A DNA stretch of 64,000 nt, taken from contig NZ_CP095390.1 of assembly GCF_023008585.1 (NCBI RefSeq), positions 434,001 through 498,000 on the forward strand, in the 5' to 3' direction. The position numbers and the translations under genes are program-made. The notes below the pieces were generated by a model that was not told the origin of the DNA, did no database searches, and worked only from the letters and a program-made list of their open reading frames with translations. Shown here piece by piece: positions 9,107-18,107 of this stretch (the stretch's first letter is position 1; each line of letters begins with the position of its first letter). This stretch comes from Natribaculum breve. GTDB taxonomy: Archaea > Halobacteriota > Halobacteria > Halobacteriales > Natrialbaceae.

Positions 9107-9804
9107 CACTCGAGCGGCAGCGCCGTCGCGTCGATCCCGTCTCGCCGGCCGTCGAGGACGGCAAAGCGCTCGTCGCGGCGGCACTCGAGCCAGTAGAGCA
9201 GACGCTCTGCCCACTCGAGTTTCTGCGCTTTCATCGCGTCGACCGACGGGTCGTCGAAGTCCCAGCCGACGAACGCGAGGCGGGCGGCCCCGAGGTGGTC
9301 GGCGAGGAAGGCGGCGCGGTCGCCGTCGGTGAAGCCGCCGAAGTTCCGGACCGGTCCTCGCGGTTCAGCCTGCGTCGTCGGCAGGACGAACTCGTCGACG
9401 CAGTCGGGGACGACCGTGCGGACTGCCGGGACGTTGTCCCCGTGTGCGTGGACGGCGACCGGCGTCCCCGTCTCCGTGAGCCGGCAGACCGTCTCCGGGT
9501 TCTTGTCCAGGTCCGTCACCATGCAGTCGACGCTCACGTCGTGGCGCTCGAGGACGTCGACCGCCGTCGAGGCGGCGACGACGACGTCGGCCTCGCGAGC
9601 GCGCTCGAGGGCGGCCGCGGACTCGAGGGAGGGTCCCGCACCGGCGACGGCGACGGTCGCTCCCCGGATCGGCGAGAGCGTCTCGAGGTCGAACGCGGTC
9701 GTCTGCGAGGCGAGGACGTCCCGCGCGCGTTCGTCCGCCGCGCGGTCGAAGCCGAACGACTCGAGGATCGCCTCGTAGACCGGTTCCCACTCGTCGAACC
9801 GCAT
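9106..9804 (-). CDS. mptE: 6-hydroxymethyl-7,8-dihydropterin pyrophosphokinase (MptE/DUF115)
   Basis: This 232-aa protein is the archaeal DUF115-type pterin pyrophosphokinase. It transfers pyrophosphate from ATP to 6-hydroxymethyl-dihydropterin ahead of dihydropteroate or tetrahydromethanopterin formation. Motifs are AGAGPSLE near residue 53, CMVTDLDKNPE near residue 93, AHGDN near residue 119 and VGWDFDDPS near residue 178, all typical of the family. The dihydropteroate synthase gene follows upstream on the same strand, which fits consecutive pathway steps, although a 156-bp gap separates them. Its stop codon is embedded in the palindrome at 9026-9106. Confidence 0.87.
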   Translation of the reverse strand: MRFDEWEPVYEAILESFGFDRAADERARDVLASQTTAFDLETLSPIRGATVAVAGAGPSLESAAALERAREADVVVAASTAVDVLERHDVSVDCMVTDLDKNPETVCRLTETGTPVAVHAHGDNVPAVRTVVPDCVDEFVLPTTQAEPRGPVRNFGGFTDGDRAAFLADHLGAARLAFVGWDFDDPSVDAMKAQKLEWAERLLYWLECRRDERFAVLDGRRDGIDATALPLE

Positions 9805-9960
9805 TCAGCTCCCTCTGACGAACGTCATGGTCGTCACTGTCGAGTTCGACGTCACAATAATTCCGTGTTGTGGGCCGGGGGACGCCTCCAAAGTACCCCT
9901 ACCCGGGAGGCCGCCCGGCTTCCACACCCCTGTTTCGAAGCCTCCGGCATAAGCTTTCTC
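9805..9960. promoter_or_regulatory. mptE upstream region with GC-rich hairpins
   Basis: This gap between folP (stop at 9961) and mptE (start at 9804) is the mptE upstream region. On the minus strand it reads AAAGCTTATGCC (promoter-like, near 9948-9959), then CGAAACAGGGGTGTGG, then a GC-rich stem (GGAAGCC/GGCCTCC, one mismatch). The CGAAACAGGGGTG string resembles archaeal origin-recognition-box sequence, but only one copy is seen. A folP terminator or structured mptE leader is equally possible. Confidence 0.35.
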
Positions 9961-11154
9961 TTACCGGGTGCGGTCCTCGAGTTCGTCCTCGATCACCGAC
10001 AGCCGGCCGTCTTCGCCCCGAATTCCGGCCGTCACGCGCCCGATCGCCGCCGTCGATCCGACCAGCAGCGACCGACCGCTCGCGAGGTCGATCCACACCG
10101 CGCCGCTCTCGCCTGCGACGCGCTCGAGGACGCCCCGCTCGTCGGGAGTCAGTCCGTCGATCTCGAAGGCGTGGTGGACCCAGTCGGCCGCCTGTTCGGG
10201 GTCCACGTCGCGTTCGGCGAGGTGTGCGCGCAACTCCCTCGTCGACCCGACGTCCAGCCGCGAGACCGTGACGTCGTCTCGAGTCGTCGTCGACTGCTCG
10301 GAAAACGCCGCTCCGATCAGGGCCGCGTCCCGCGTCTCGGCGACGTCGTGAGTGCGAATCACGTGTGCGCCACGCTCGACGGCCATCGACGTGGCGGCGA
10401 GACTGACCGGCAGGCGCTCGTCGGTCTCCCTGCCTGCGATCTCGCCGAGGAAGTTCTTCCTGTTGATCGAGACCAGCATCGGCTTGCCGAGCGCACGGAA
10501 CTCCCGCAACCGGCGGAAGGTCTCGCGGTCGTCCGCGAGAGTCTGTGCCTCGCTCCAGCCGCCGAAGGCGGGATCGACGATCGTCTTCTCCGTGAGGCCG
10601 TTCTGTTTCAGCGCCTCGTAGACCATGTCGACGTAGTCGGCCTCGCGTGCCCACTCCTCGCTCTTCCGTTCGGCCCAGTCGGTCTCCTCGACCGCACCCG
10701 GCCGCTCGAGGTCCGGCGGACTGGCCATCTTGACGACGGGCGCGTCGTGTTCTTCACAGACGGTCGGCATCTCCGGGTCGGCGAAGCCACAGACGTCGTT
10801 GACCATATCGAATCCCCGCGAGAGCGCCTCGTCCGCGACGGCGGCGTAGCGCGTCTCGATCGAGAAGACCGCGTCGCCGGAGACGCTCTCGAGCGTCTCG
10901 ATGGCGACGTGGAGGCGCTCGAGTTCCTGCTGGGCGGTGAGGACCTCGAAGCGTTTGTTCGCCGACTCGAGTCCCACGTCGACGACGTCGGCTCCCTGGT
11001 CGATCAACTGTTCGTCGACGTAGCGGGCGGCCTCGCCGGGGTCGTCGTAGACGCTCGGGTCGTACGGCGACTCCTCGCTGACGTTCAACACGCCCATGAT
11101 CCGGGGCGGATACTGGTCGCCGATCCCGAGCCCGGCCGCGTCGACGCTGTCCAT
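9961..11154 (-). CDS. folP: Dihydropteroate synthase (archaeal, extended C-terminus)
   Basis: The 397-aa product condenses the pterin pyrophosphate with an aminobenzoate-type acceptor. The first 280 residues form the DHPS TIM barrel: IMGVLNVSEESPYD near residue 19, GADVVDVGLES near residue 55, MVNDVCGF, IVDPAFGGW and the C-terminal GAHVIRTHDV. About 110 extra residues (from roughly residue 285) hold an unassigned acidic domain typical of haloarchaeal FolP. The start at 11154 was chosen because upstream codons overlap the divergent gene and lack DHPS similarity. Neighbouring mptE supplies its substrate. Confidence 0.9.
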   Translation of the reverse strand: MDSVDAAGLGIGDQYPPRIMGVLNVSEESPYDPSVYDDPGEAARYVDEQLIDQGADVVDVGLESANKRFEVLTAQQELERLHVAIETLESVSGDAVFSIETRYAAVADEALSRGFDMVNDVCGFADPEMPTVCEEHDAPVVKMASPPDLERPGAVEETDWAERKSEEWAREADYVDMVYEALKQNGLTEKTIVDPAFGGWSEAQTLADDRETFRRLREFRALGKPMLVSINRKNFLGEIAGRETDERLPVSLAATSMAVERGAHVIRTHDVAETRDAALIGAAFSEQSTTTRDDVTVSRLDVGSTRELRAHLAERDVDPEQAADWVHHAFEIDGLTPDERGVLERVAGESGAVWIDLASGRSLLVGSTAAIGRVTAGIRGEDGRLSVIEDELEDRTR

Positions 11155-11278
11155 ACCCTCGAGTGGGGCGGCGAGACAAAAAGACGACGCGGTTCCGGCG
11201 AACTGGGCACCGACGCGGTCAGCGGGCGACCAGACCGTGAACAGGCTCTTTTTGTCCGCTCGGTCGAAACACACGGAC

Positions 11279-11830
11279 ATGGCCAAAGTCAGCATCGGCA
11301 TGCTCGGCTGGCGCTTCGACGAGGACGACATCCTCGACGAGAACGGGGAGTTCCTCCCGCTCGACGAGATGCCGGAGGACGCCCGCGAGCGGATGATCCG
11401 GCTGGACACCATCTACAACGCGCCCTGTAACGCCTGCTGGTTGATCCACGGCGACGAGAACGTAGACGAGTGTAACACCGCCCGGTACGTCTACGGCGAG
11501 CCCCTCTCGGAGGTCATCCTCTGTGAGGAACACGAACCCGACTTCGTCTACTGGTTCCGCGAGGACGGCGGCTCGGCGTACCGCGGCACCGAGGAGTTCG
11601 AAGACCAGTTCTACGAGTGGTTCCTCAAGGGCAATCGCGCACCCGAGGGATACGAGGGCATGGAGTACGTCTCGACCGACCCGGACGACCTCCCGGAGCC
11701 GCCGGAACCCGATCCGGACGAACACGGCGACCTGATGGGAGGCGACGTCTCCGACCGCGTCGGTCTCACGGACGAAGAGATCGCAGAGAGCGGCGTCGAC
11801 TTCGGTTCGGAGTACCCCAGCGACGAATGA
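11279..11830 (+). CDS. Conserved haloarchaeal protein, possible metal-binding
   Basis: The 183-aa product begins MAKVSIGMLGWRFDEDDIL. It has paired cysteines (APCNACWLIHGDEN near residues 43-56, then CNTA and CEEHEP), which could bind zinc or iron, and an acidic proline-rich C-terminal tail (DLPEPPEPDPDEHGD). I recognise the type as a widespread haloarchaeal hypothetical but know no function. A TTTTT stretch 26 bases upstream suggests a near-leaderless transcript. Its stop overlaps the trmJ start (ATGA), so the two are translationally linked. Confidence 0.82.
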   Translation: MAKVSIGMLGWRFDEDDILDENGEFLPLDEMPEDARERMIRLDTIYNAPCNACWLIHGDENVDECNTARYVYGEPLSEVILCEEHEPDFVYWFREDGGSAYRGTEEFEDQFYEWFLKGNRAPEGYEGMEYVSTDPDDLPEPPEPDPDEHGDLMGGDVSDRVGLTDEEIAESGVDFGSEYPSDE

Positions 11831-12594
11831 GCGACGGCCGACCGGAAGACGGCGCGTCCGCCCGTCGCGATCCGCCCGCCGTCGCCGTCGTCGACGCACA
11901 GACGCCCGGGAACGTCGGCACCATCGCCCGGGCGATGAAGAACTTCGGATTCGACGACCTCCTGCTCGTCGACCCGCCGGAACTCGACCCCGACGGCGAG
12001 GCCTACGGCTTCGCGGGTCACGCCCGCGAGGACGTCCTCCCGAACGCCCAGCAGGTCACGTTCGACCACGTCGTCGAGAACTACCACACGATCGGCTGTA
12101 CCGCCGTGACCGGCGAGGACGACCGCAGCCACGTCCGCTTCCCGTTCTCGACGCCCGCCGATCTCGCTGACCGCCTCCCGACGGTCGACGCTCCTACCGC
12201 GCTCGTCTTCGGCCGCGAGCGCGTCGGCCTCACCAACGAGGAACTCGCCCGGATCGACGAGATCTGCTCGATCCCGGCCAGCGCCGAGTATCCCGTCCTC
12301 AACCTCGGCCAGGCCGCGACGATCGTCCTCTACGAACTCCGCGATCTCGCGCTCGCCGAAACCCAGTTGCCGGACGTCGAGCGCGTTCGCGCCCCCGAAC
12401 CGATGGTCGAGCGCCTGTACGACGAGTGGGCCGCCCTGCTCGCGGAGATCAACCACCCCGAGGAGAAACGCGAGAAGACGATGCGGATGATCCGCCGCGT
12501 GTACGGTCGCGCAGACCCGACCGAGCGAGAGGTCAACACGCTCCTCGGGCTGTTACGCCGGGCGACTGAACGGCCGGACCTCGAGGAGCGGTGA
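11827..12594 (+). CDS. trmJ: TrmJ-type SPOUT tRNA 2'-O-methyltransferase
   Basis: This 255-aa protein has the SpoU/TrmJ knot fold. The N-terminal motif TPGNVGTIARAMKNFG is near residues 26-41, the middle motif ALVFGRERVGLTNEE near residues 130-144 and the C-terminal knot motif LNLGQAATIVLYEL near residues 158-171. A helical tail follows, as in TrmJ. It would methylate the 2'-O of nucleotide 32 in tRNA anticodon loops using SAM. The start ATG overlaps the preceding stop by four bases. A palindrome begins 4 bases after its stop. Confidence 0.9.
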   Translation: MSDGRPEDGASARRDPPAVAVVDAQTPGNVGTIARAMKNFGFDDLLLVDPPELDPDGEAYGFAGHAREDVLPNAQQVTFDHVVENYHTIGCTAVTGEDDRSHVRFPFSTPADLADRLPTVDAPTALVFGRERVGLTNEELARIDEICSIPASAEYPVLNLGQAATIVLYELRDLALAETQLPDVERVRAPEPMVERLYDEWAALLAEINHPEEKREKTMRMIRRVYGRADPTEREVNTLLGLLRRATERPDLEER

Positions 12595-12598
12595 TCTC

Positions 12599-12678
12599 AT
12601 ACTGCCGGACGTAAGTCGTGAAAGATTCTCGCCGTCCCGGGGTGGCGAGAATCTTCACACAGTTACGTCCGATAGTAT
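12599..12678. repeat. 80-bp REP-like palindrome, family 1 copy A
   Basis: The 80-bp element starts ATACTGCCGGACGTAAG and ends GATAGTAT, with the central inverted repeat GATTCTCGCC/GGCGAGAATC. It is the exact reverse complement of the copies at 26901 and 51264. It lies between converging trmJ and the Yip1-like gene; its last base is the A of the latter's TGA stop. Confidence 0.93.
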
Positions 12679-13343
12679 CAGATCGGCCCGAGCGAGAGCA
12701 CGACCGGGACGGCCACGACGGCGATCGCCCGCCGGAACCTCACGCCTCGAGCGACGGCAACTGCGTGTGCCCACAGGTAGCCCGACCAGAGCGTACAGAG
12801 TATCGAGAACCCGTTTGCCACCACGAACGCCGGGCCGGGGTTAGGCGGCAGCGCGTAGATCCGGGCGGGGAGCGTAACCCCGACACTCCAGAGTTCCGTC
12901 GGCGTCGCCGGGAACGCGACCAGCAGGAGCGACAGGACGACGACGTTGCCGAAAAGCAGGGGGACGAACCCCCAGGCGACCAGCGCCGCGGTCCGGCCGA
13001 ACCCGCGCTCGCTCGCGACCGGCCAGGACAGCACGTAAAAAATCGCCGTATACACGAGCCAGAAGAACGCGGGACCGACGATCAGCGTCGCGAGTACGAT
13101 CCCGAAGAGGCCAGGAAGGGATACTTCCCAGCCCGCCGTCGCGTACCGAATCGGCGGAAACGCGCCGAGGACCTTCTCGTCGGGAATCATCGGCGACCGC
13201 AACAGCGACTGAACCGGCGGAAACACCCCGAGACACAGCACGCCGATCGCTGCGGGCACGCTGGCCGACCGCGACAGCGAGGGTGACGCGGTCTCGAAGA
13301 ACCCGGCGGGGTCGACGAGGAGACGCCGCAAGCGACCGGCCAT
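12678..13343 (-). CDS. Yip1-domain integral membrane protein
   Basis: The 221-aa product starts MAGRLRRLLVDPAGFFE, the characteristic N-terminal amphipathic segment of haloarchaeal Yip1-family proteins, where a loop with PxxFF precedes the membrane bundle. About five hydrophobic helices follow (near residues 26-45, 80-105, 120-145, 160-180 and 190-215). Function is unknown. Upstream, the ABC exporter pair is divergent. The TGA stop is shared with the palindrome at 12599-12678. Confidence 0.8.
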   Translation of the reverse strand: MAGRLRRLLVDPAGFFETASPSLSRSASVPAAIGVLCLGVFPPVQSLLRSPMIPDEKVLGAFPPIRYATAGWEVSLPGLFGIVLATLIVGPAFFWLVYTAIFYVLSWPVASERGFGRTAALVAWGFVPLLFGNVVVLSLLLVAFPATPTELWSVGVTLPARIYALPPNPGPAFVVANGFSILCTLWSGYLWAHAVAVARGVRFRRAIAVVAVPVVLSLGPI

Positions 13344-13469
13344 ACCAGTCGTGTCGTCACCCCAGCTACTCAGCGTTTTCGGCAGACAGGGGCCCGGTTC
13401 GCCCACAGTTTCTGGGTCAGAAACCGTGCATCCGATTCTATTCAAACAGGTCGCGTCGGTCCACGTGGA

Positions 13470-14462
13470 ATGACGGCGATCGAAACGCACGACCTGACGA
13501 AACGCTACGGCGACGTCGTCGCGCTCGACGGCATCGATCTATCGATACGCGAGGGAGAAGTGTTCGGCTTTCTCGGGCCGAACGGGGCCGGCAAGACGAC
13601 GACCATCGACCTGCTGCTAGACTTCATCAGACCGACCGACGGGTCCGCGACCGTTCTGGGATACGACGCGCAGGCGGAGGCGGACGCGGTCCGCGAGCGA
13701 GTCGGCGTCCTTCCCGACGGCTTCGACCTCTGGGAACGGTCGTCCGGCTACCGCCATCTGGAGTTCGCGATCGAATCGAAAGGCGGCGACGAGGACCCCG
13801 ACGGCCTGCTCGAGCGGGTCGGCCTCGAGCGGGAGGACGCACGACGCCGCGTCGGCGACTACTCGAAGGGGATGAAACAGCGGCTCGCGATGGCGATGGC
13901 CCTGGTCGGCGACCCCGACCTGCTGATCCTCGACGAACCCTCCACTGGGCTCGATCCCCACGGCATCCGAACGATGCAGGAGCTGGTTCGAGAGCGGGCC
14001 GCCGACGGGACGACCGTCTTTTTCTCCTCGCACATCCTCAGCCAGGTGTCGGCGGTCTGTGACCGCGTCGGCATCCTCGACGAGGGAGAGCTCGTGACGG
14101 TCGACACCATCGAGGGACTTCGGGAGACCGCAGGCGCGGGCTCGCGACTCTTCGTCCGCGTCGCCGACGAACCGACGGTCGACCTCGAGGGGATCGAAGG
14201 CGTAACCGACGTCGCCCTCGGAGACGGGTCGGTGACGGCGACCTACGTCGAGCCAGCGGCGAAGGCGACCGTCGTCCACCGACTCGTCGAGAACGACGTC
14301 GACGTGCTCGACTTCGAGATTCGTGAACCGACGCTCGAGGATCTCTTCGAGGCGTACACGAACGGCGATCTGAAGGTGACCGACGGCCAGGCCACGAAAG
14401 CGAGTCCGTCGGCGACGACCGCAGGGTCGGCCGACGTTGCGAGCGTGGAGGTGGACCGATGA
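13470..14462 (+). CDS. ABC transporter ATP-binding protein
   Basis: The 330-aa protein carries Walker [10 protein letters not shown] at residues 36-44, the signature YSKGMKQRLAMA near residue 132, Walker B LLILDEPSTGLD near residue 152 and an H-loop in SSHILSQ. The C-terminal 100 residues form the ACT-like regulatory region common in ABC-2 exporters of the CcmA/NosF type, plus a Ser/Thr/Ala-rich tail. It overlaps the permease gene by four bases, forming one export operon. The cargo is unknown. Confidence 0.9.
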   Translation: MTAIETHDLTKRYGDVVALDGIDLSIREGEVFGFLGPNGAGKTTTIDLLLDFIRPTDGSATVLGYDAQAEADAVRERVGVLPDGFDLWERSSGYRHLEFAIESKGGDEDPDGLLERVGLEREDARRRVGDYSKGMKQRLAMAMALVGDPDLLILDEPSTGLDPHGIRTMQELVRERAADGTTVFFSSHILSQVSAVCDRVGILDEGELVTVDTIEGLRETAGAGSRLFVRVADEPTVDLEGIEGVTDVALGDGSVTATYVEPAAKATVVHRLVENDVDVLDFEIREPTLEDLFEAYTNGDLKVTDGQATKASPSATTAGSADVASVEVDR

Positions 14463-15355
14463 GTTACCGACTCGTCGCGCGCAAGGACTTCGAGGACGTC
14501 GTCCGCTCGAAGATGCTCTGGTCGATCCTCGGCGTGTTCGTGTTGCTGATGGCGATCATCTCCTTTGGCATCGGCACGAACGACCTCGGCGACGCGACGT
14601 GGGTCGAGATCCTCGGACTGTTCAACTCGCTCGGCGCCCAACTGCTGATCCCGGTCACGGCCCTGATCTTCGGCTACATGGCCATCGCCGGGGAACGCCA
14701 GTCCGGGAGTCTCCGGATCCTGTTCGGCCTCTCGCACGACCGCCGCGACGTCGTCTTCGGCAAGTTCTGTAGCCGCGTCGCCGTCATGGTGGTCGCCGCG
14801 GTCTTACTCTGTCTCGTGACCCTCGGGGTGGCGCTCGCGTTGTTCGGCGTTCCCGACGTCGGGACCTTTCTCGCGTTCGCCGGATTGACGGTGCTGCTCG
14901 CGGCTTCCTTTACCGGGATCGCGGTCGGCATCTCGTCGCTGACCGGGAACCGCGCGAAGGCCATGGGCGGAGCGATCGGCAGCTACGTCGTGTTCGTGTT
15001 GCTGTGGCATCCGTTCGTCGCCGCCGTCCACTACCTGAGCGCCGGCGAACTCGTGGGCTACGATGCGCCGAGTTGGTACTTCCTGCTGTTACGGCTGAAC
15101 CCGCTCGTGGCGTACCGGGACGCGCTGGGACTGCTGACCGACCAGTACCTCTGGCCGATGATCGGCTGGTCGACCATCGTCGAGGACGTCTCCATGGAGC
15201 AGGCGTCGGGAGACGCCCTGTTGCTCACCAATCGACTGAGCGGCGACCTCCCGTTTTACCTGACCGAGTGGGGAAGCGTCGTCGTACTGCTTGCGTGGCT
15301 GGTCGTTCCCGTCGCCGTCGGCTACTGGCACTTCTCGCGTGCCGACCTCAACTGA
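14459..15355 (+). CDS. ABC-2 family exporter permease
   Basis: The 298-aa product has about six transmembrane helices. Its first cytoplasmic stretch (MSYRLVARKDFEDVVRSKMLW) and the ERQSGSLRILFGLSHDRRDVVFGKF motif after the second helix are typical of NosY-type ABC-2 permeases. It pairs with the overlapping ATPase gene. A large extracytoplasmic loop lies between the fifth and sixth helices (about 215-265). Substrate is unknown. Its TGA stop leads into a degenerate palindrome. Confidence 0.88.
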   Translation: MSYRLVARKDFEDVVRSKMLWSILGVFVLLMAIISFGIGTNDLGDATWVEILGLFNSLGAQLLIPVTALIFGYMAIAGERQSGSLRILFGLSHDRRDVVFGKFCSRVAVMVVAAVLLCLVTLGVALALFGVPDVGTFLAFAGLTVLLAASFTGIAVGISSLTGNRAKAMGGAIGSYVVFVLLWHPFVAAVHYLSAGELVGYDAPSWYFLLLRLNPLVAYRDALGLLTDQYLWPMIGWSTIVEDVSMEQASGDALLLTNRLSGDLPFYLTEWGSVVVLLAWLVVPVAVGYWHFSRADLN

Positions 15356-15470
15356 TATACTACCGGACAACAGTCAGTGAATACTCGATCGCACTCGAAC
15401 GGCCAGAACCGCCGGCGACGATCCACGAGGCGCGATCGAGTACGTGCTGACCGGTGTTCGATCGTACGAA
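15355..15470. repeat. REP-like palindrome, family 2, degenerate right end
   Basis: The left end, ATACTACCGGACAACAGTCAGTGA, begins two bases after the TGA of the permease gene. An inner inverted repeat CTCGATCGC/GCGATCGAG (about 15384-15442) is kept. The right terminal arm is eroded, so the boundary near 15470 is approximate. Confidence 0.65.
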
Positions 15471-15509
15471 CGTCGCCGACTGTTCACGCTCGAGGTCGTC
15501 CCCGGGCGA

Positions 15510-17423
15510 TCAGGCGCGCTTCTGGATCTCCTCGCGCAGCAGTCGGCTCACGAGGTCGCCGTCGGCCTTCCCGCGAAGCGCGCCCATGCACTCGCCCATG
15601 AGTCCGGAGAACGCCTGCATTCCTTCCTCTTCGACCTGTTTTTCGTTGCGCTCGACGACCTCTAGGATCGCCTCGCGAACCTCGTCTTCGGAGACGCCAC
15701 CCAGGTCCTCGCGCTCGACCGCCTCTTCGGCGGTGAGCGAGGGCTCGTCGGCGAGCGCGGAGAGCAGGTCGCCGACGGCCTCTTTCGGAATCTCGCCGTC
15801 GTCGACGAGTCGCAGGCTCTCCTCGAGGTGGTCGTCGGCGAGGTTCGCGACCGGGACGTCGTCGCGACGGAGTTCGGTGAGCGTGGACTCGAGGGTGGTC
15901 GCCGCGAGCGTCGGGTCGACACCGTCGGACGAATCCGACGAGCCTCCGCTCGCATCGCTCGCGGAGACGCCGTCGACGACGGACTCGAAAAGCGGCATGT
16001 ACTCGCCGTAGGCGACCTGCTCGGCGAGGCCGGCGTCGAGGTCGTACTCCGCCTGGTAGCGGTCGACCTTCTCGGTCAGCAGTTCGGGTTCGGGCACCGC
16101 GCTCGGGTCGGGTTCGACCGGCGGGACGTCCGTCTCGGGGTACATCCGCGCCGCACCCGGCAGCGGGCGCAGGTAGCGGGTCGTCCCGTCGTCGTTCGCG
16201 CCGCGAGTCTCCTCGGGGACGCCCTCGAGTGCGCTTTCGGCCCGCTCGGCGACGGCCTCGATTGCGCTTTCGGCGACCTCGGTTGCGGCGGCGACGATCG
16301 CGACGGCGTCTTCGGAGCCCGCGCCGACGGCCTCGCGGAGGGCGGCGACTTCCGCCTCGGTGACGCCGTAGGCCGGCAGTTCGTCGGTGTGGAAGATCCC
16401 GCCCGCACCGTGGCGTTTGGCGTGATCGGAAAACTCCGTGCCGAGCCGGCGGTCGGGGGCGATCTCGCGGCCGACGAGGCCGTCGAAGCCGTACAGCGGG
16501 ACGGCCGTGACCGAGCCGCCGGCGTCGAGCGCGCCGCGGATCACGCCGCTGTCGGTGTCCTCGAAGACCTCGGTCACGTCTACGGTGTCGCCGACGCTCG
16601 CGTCGCGAGCCCCGAGTTCGGCGGCGATCTCGACGAGTTCGGCCTGCCTGCCGACTTCGGTGCGGACGATGTCGTCGATGTCGTCTAAGCTCTGGACGCC
16701 CTTGATCTCGACGCGAGCCCCCTCGGCGATCGAGACGTTGACGTCCTGGCGGATGGTCCCGAGGCCGCGCTTTACGCGTCCCGTCGAGCGCAGCAACATC
16801 CCGATCCGTTCTGCGGCCTCGCGCGCCTGTTCGGGCGTCGAGATGTCGGGGCTCGTGCCGATCTCGACGAGCGGAATGCCGAGTCGGTCCAGACTGTAGA
16901 CGACGCCGTCGTCGGTCTCCTCGACCCGCTGGGCGCTCTCTTCCTCGAGCATGAGGTCCTCGATTCCCACGGCACCCTCGCCGGTCTCGATCTCGCCGTC
17001 GACGGCGATCAGCGTCGACCGCTGGAAGCCCGACGTGTTCGAGCCGTCGACGACGATCTTGCGCATCACGTGGGCCTGGTCGATCGGTTGCATGTCCATC
17101 AGCTGGGCGATCTCGAGGGCCGTCTCGAGCGCCTCGTCGTCGAGACGGTGCGGCGGCTCGTCGTCTTCCTCGACGAGACAGGTCGTGTCGTACGCGAGGT
17201 ACTCGAACTCGCGGTCGACCCTGCTCTCTTCTAGGGCGGCCTCGTCGATCTCGCCCAGTTCGCTCCGGGTGGGGTGGAGGTAACGAGTGAACCGACGCGT
17301 CGACTCCTCGGGGTCGCGTAACTCGGTCGGACAGTTACAGAACAGCTTCGTCGCCGTGTCGAGTTGCTGGTGGATCTCCAGCCCGGCGACGAGTCCGAGC
17401 TCGTCGTAGTCGTACTCGGTCAT
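15510..17423 (-). CDS. gatE: Glutamyl-tRNA(Gln) amidotransferase subunit E
   Basis: The 637-aa protein is the archaeal GatE. With GatD it converts mischarged Glu-tRNA(Gln) to Gln-tRNA(Gln). The N-terminal GatB-like kinase cradle is clear (LGLVAGLEIHQQLDT, DGSNTSGFQRS, GVGIEDLMLEEESAQ-type segment, IPLVEIGTSPDI). The AspRS-like GAD insertion lies around residues 260-390 (FSDHAKRHGAGGIFHTDELP). A helical YqeY-like tail follows. The start at 17423 is the ATG giving MTEYDYDELGLVAGLE; an upstream start would add 33 non-conserved residues. GatD is not in the window. Confidence 0.93.
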   Translation of the reverse strand: MTEYDYDELGLVAGLEIHQQLDTATKLFCNCPTELRDPEESTRRFTRYLHPTRSELGEIDEAALEESRVDREFEYLAYDTTCLVEEDDEPPHRLDDEALETALEIAQLMDMQPIDQAHVMRKIVVDGSNTSGFQRSTLIAVDGEIETGEGAVGIEDLMLEEESAQRVEETDDGVVYSLDRLGIPLVEIGTSPDISTPEQAREAAERIGMLLRSTGRVKRGLGTIRQDVNVSIAEGARVEIKGVQSLDDIDDIVRTEVGRQAELVEIAAELGARDASVGDTVDVTEVFEDTDSGVIRGALDAGGSVTAVPLYGFDGLVGREIAPDRRLGTEFSDHAKRHGAGGIFHTDELPAYGVTEAEVAALREAVGAGSEDAVAIVAAATEVAESAIEAVAERAESALEGVPEETRGANDDGTTRYLRPLPGAARMYPETDVPPVEPDPSAVPEPELLTEKVDRYQAEYDLDAGLAEQVAYGEYMPLFESVVDGVSASDASGGSSDSSDGVDPTLAATTLESTLTELRRDDVPVANLADDHLEESLRLVDDGEIPKEAVGDLLSALADEPSLTAEEAVEREDLGGVSEDEVREAILEVVERNEKQVEEEGMQAFSGLMGECMGALRGKADGDLVSRLLREEIQKRA

Positions 17424-17549
17424 TGGCGAGCACTCGGAGGCCGAGGGGTAAAAAACCGTCCAGTCTCGAGCGCTGCCGGCGACTCGAGTCGGTCGCGTGG
17501 CATCCGGCGTCGACTCGAGCAAGACCGGCGCGGGCGACGACCGACGAGG

Positions 17550-18107
17550 CTAGTAGTCACCCCCGTCGTCAGAACCGTGGTCGTTTGAGTCGTGATCGTC
17601 CGAATCGTCGGAGCCGTCCCCGTCGTCGGAGTCGTTGCCGTCGTCGGAGCCGTCGCCCGAGAGATCGAATCCCCCGTTCGTCTCGACGTCGCCGCGCATC
17701 GAGTCGGGGTGGAACGAACAGTAGTACTCGGCCATCTCGTCGCTCGCGTCGACGGTCGTCGACACGGCCTCTCCCGCGTCCTCGCTCGAGTCAGACGCGG
17801 CCAGTTCCTCGCCGTCTTCGGTTTCGACGACCAGTTCGTGCTCGAGTCCGTCGAGGTTGATCCAGACGATCTCGTACTGCTGGCCGTCTTCGAGTTCCAT
17901 CGTCGGGTTCTCCTCGCCCTCGATCTCTTCGGGTGCGACGCCGAGCCAGTACTCCCGCTTGCCGCCGAGGACGATCGGCAGGCGATCGTCTTCGTCTCCG
18001 TCGTCCGTTTCGGTTTCGTCGTCGTCCTGTGCTGTCGTGGTGCCCGCCAGCCCGGTCGCCGCCGCCGTCGCACCGAGCAGCCGAAGGACGGTTCGTCGAT
18101 CAGCCAT
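17550..18107 (-). CDS. Tat-exported cupredoxin (halocyanin/plastocyanin-like)
   Basis: The 185-aa product has a twin-arginine leader (DRRTVLRLLGATAAATG, residues 3-19) and an AQ cleavage region near 27. The mature domain shows type-1 copper ligands: His90 (GLEHELV), then Cys130, His133 and Met137 in YYCSFHPDSM. It is probably a secreted electron carrier. No lipobox cysteine is present, so anchoring differs from lipoprotein halocyanins. The last 35 residues are a low-complexity Ser/Asp/Gly tail with scattered His, unusual for the family and possibly a linker or metal-binding tail. Confidence 0.85.
   Translation of the reverse strand: MADRRTVLRLLGATAAATGLAGTTTAQDDDETETDDGDEDDRLPIVLGGKREYWLGVAPEEIEGEENPTMELEDGQQYEIVWINLDGLEHELVVETEDGEELAASDSSEDAGEAVSTTVDASDEMAEYYCSFHPDSMRGDVETNGGFDLSGDGSDDGNDSDDGDGSDDSDDHDSNDHGSDDGGDY

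Noticed and set aside
9876..9960. Replication origin upstream of mptE
   Set aside because: Only one ORB-like string, no AT-rich unwinding region and no orc1/cdc6 gene nearby.
12599..12678. Palindromes as simple intrinsic terminators only
   Set aside because: Copies at 36281 and 51264 lie upstream of genes, and near-identity across distant loci is not expected for ordinary terminators.
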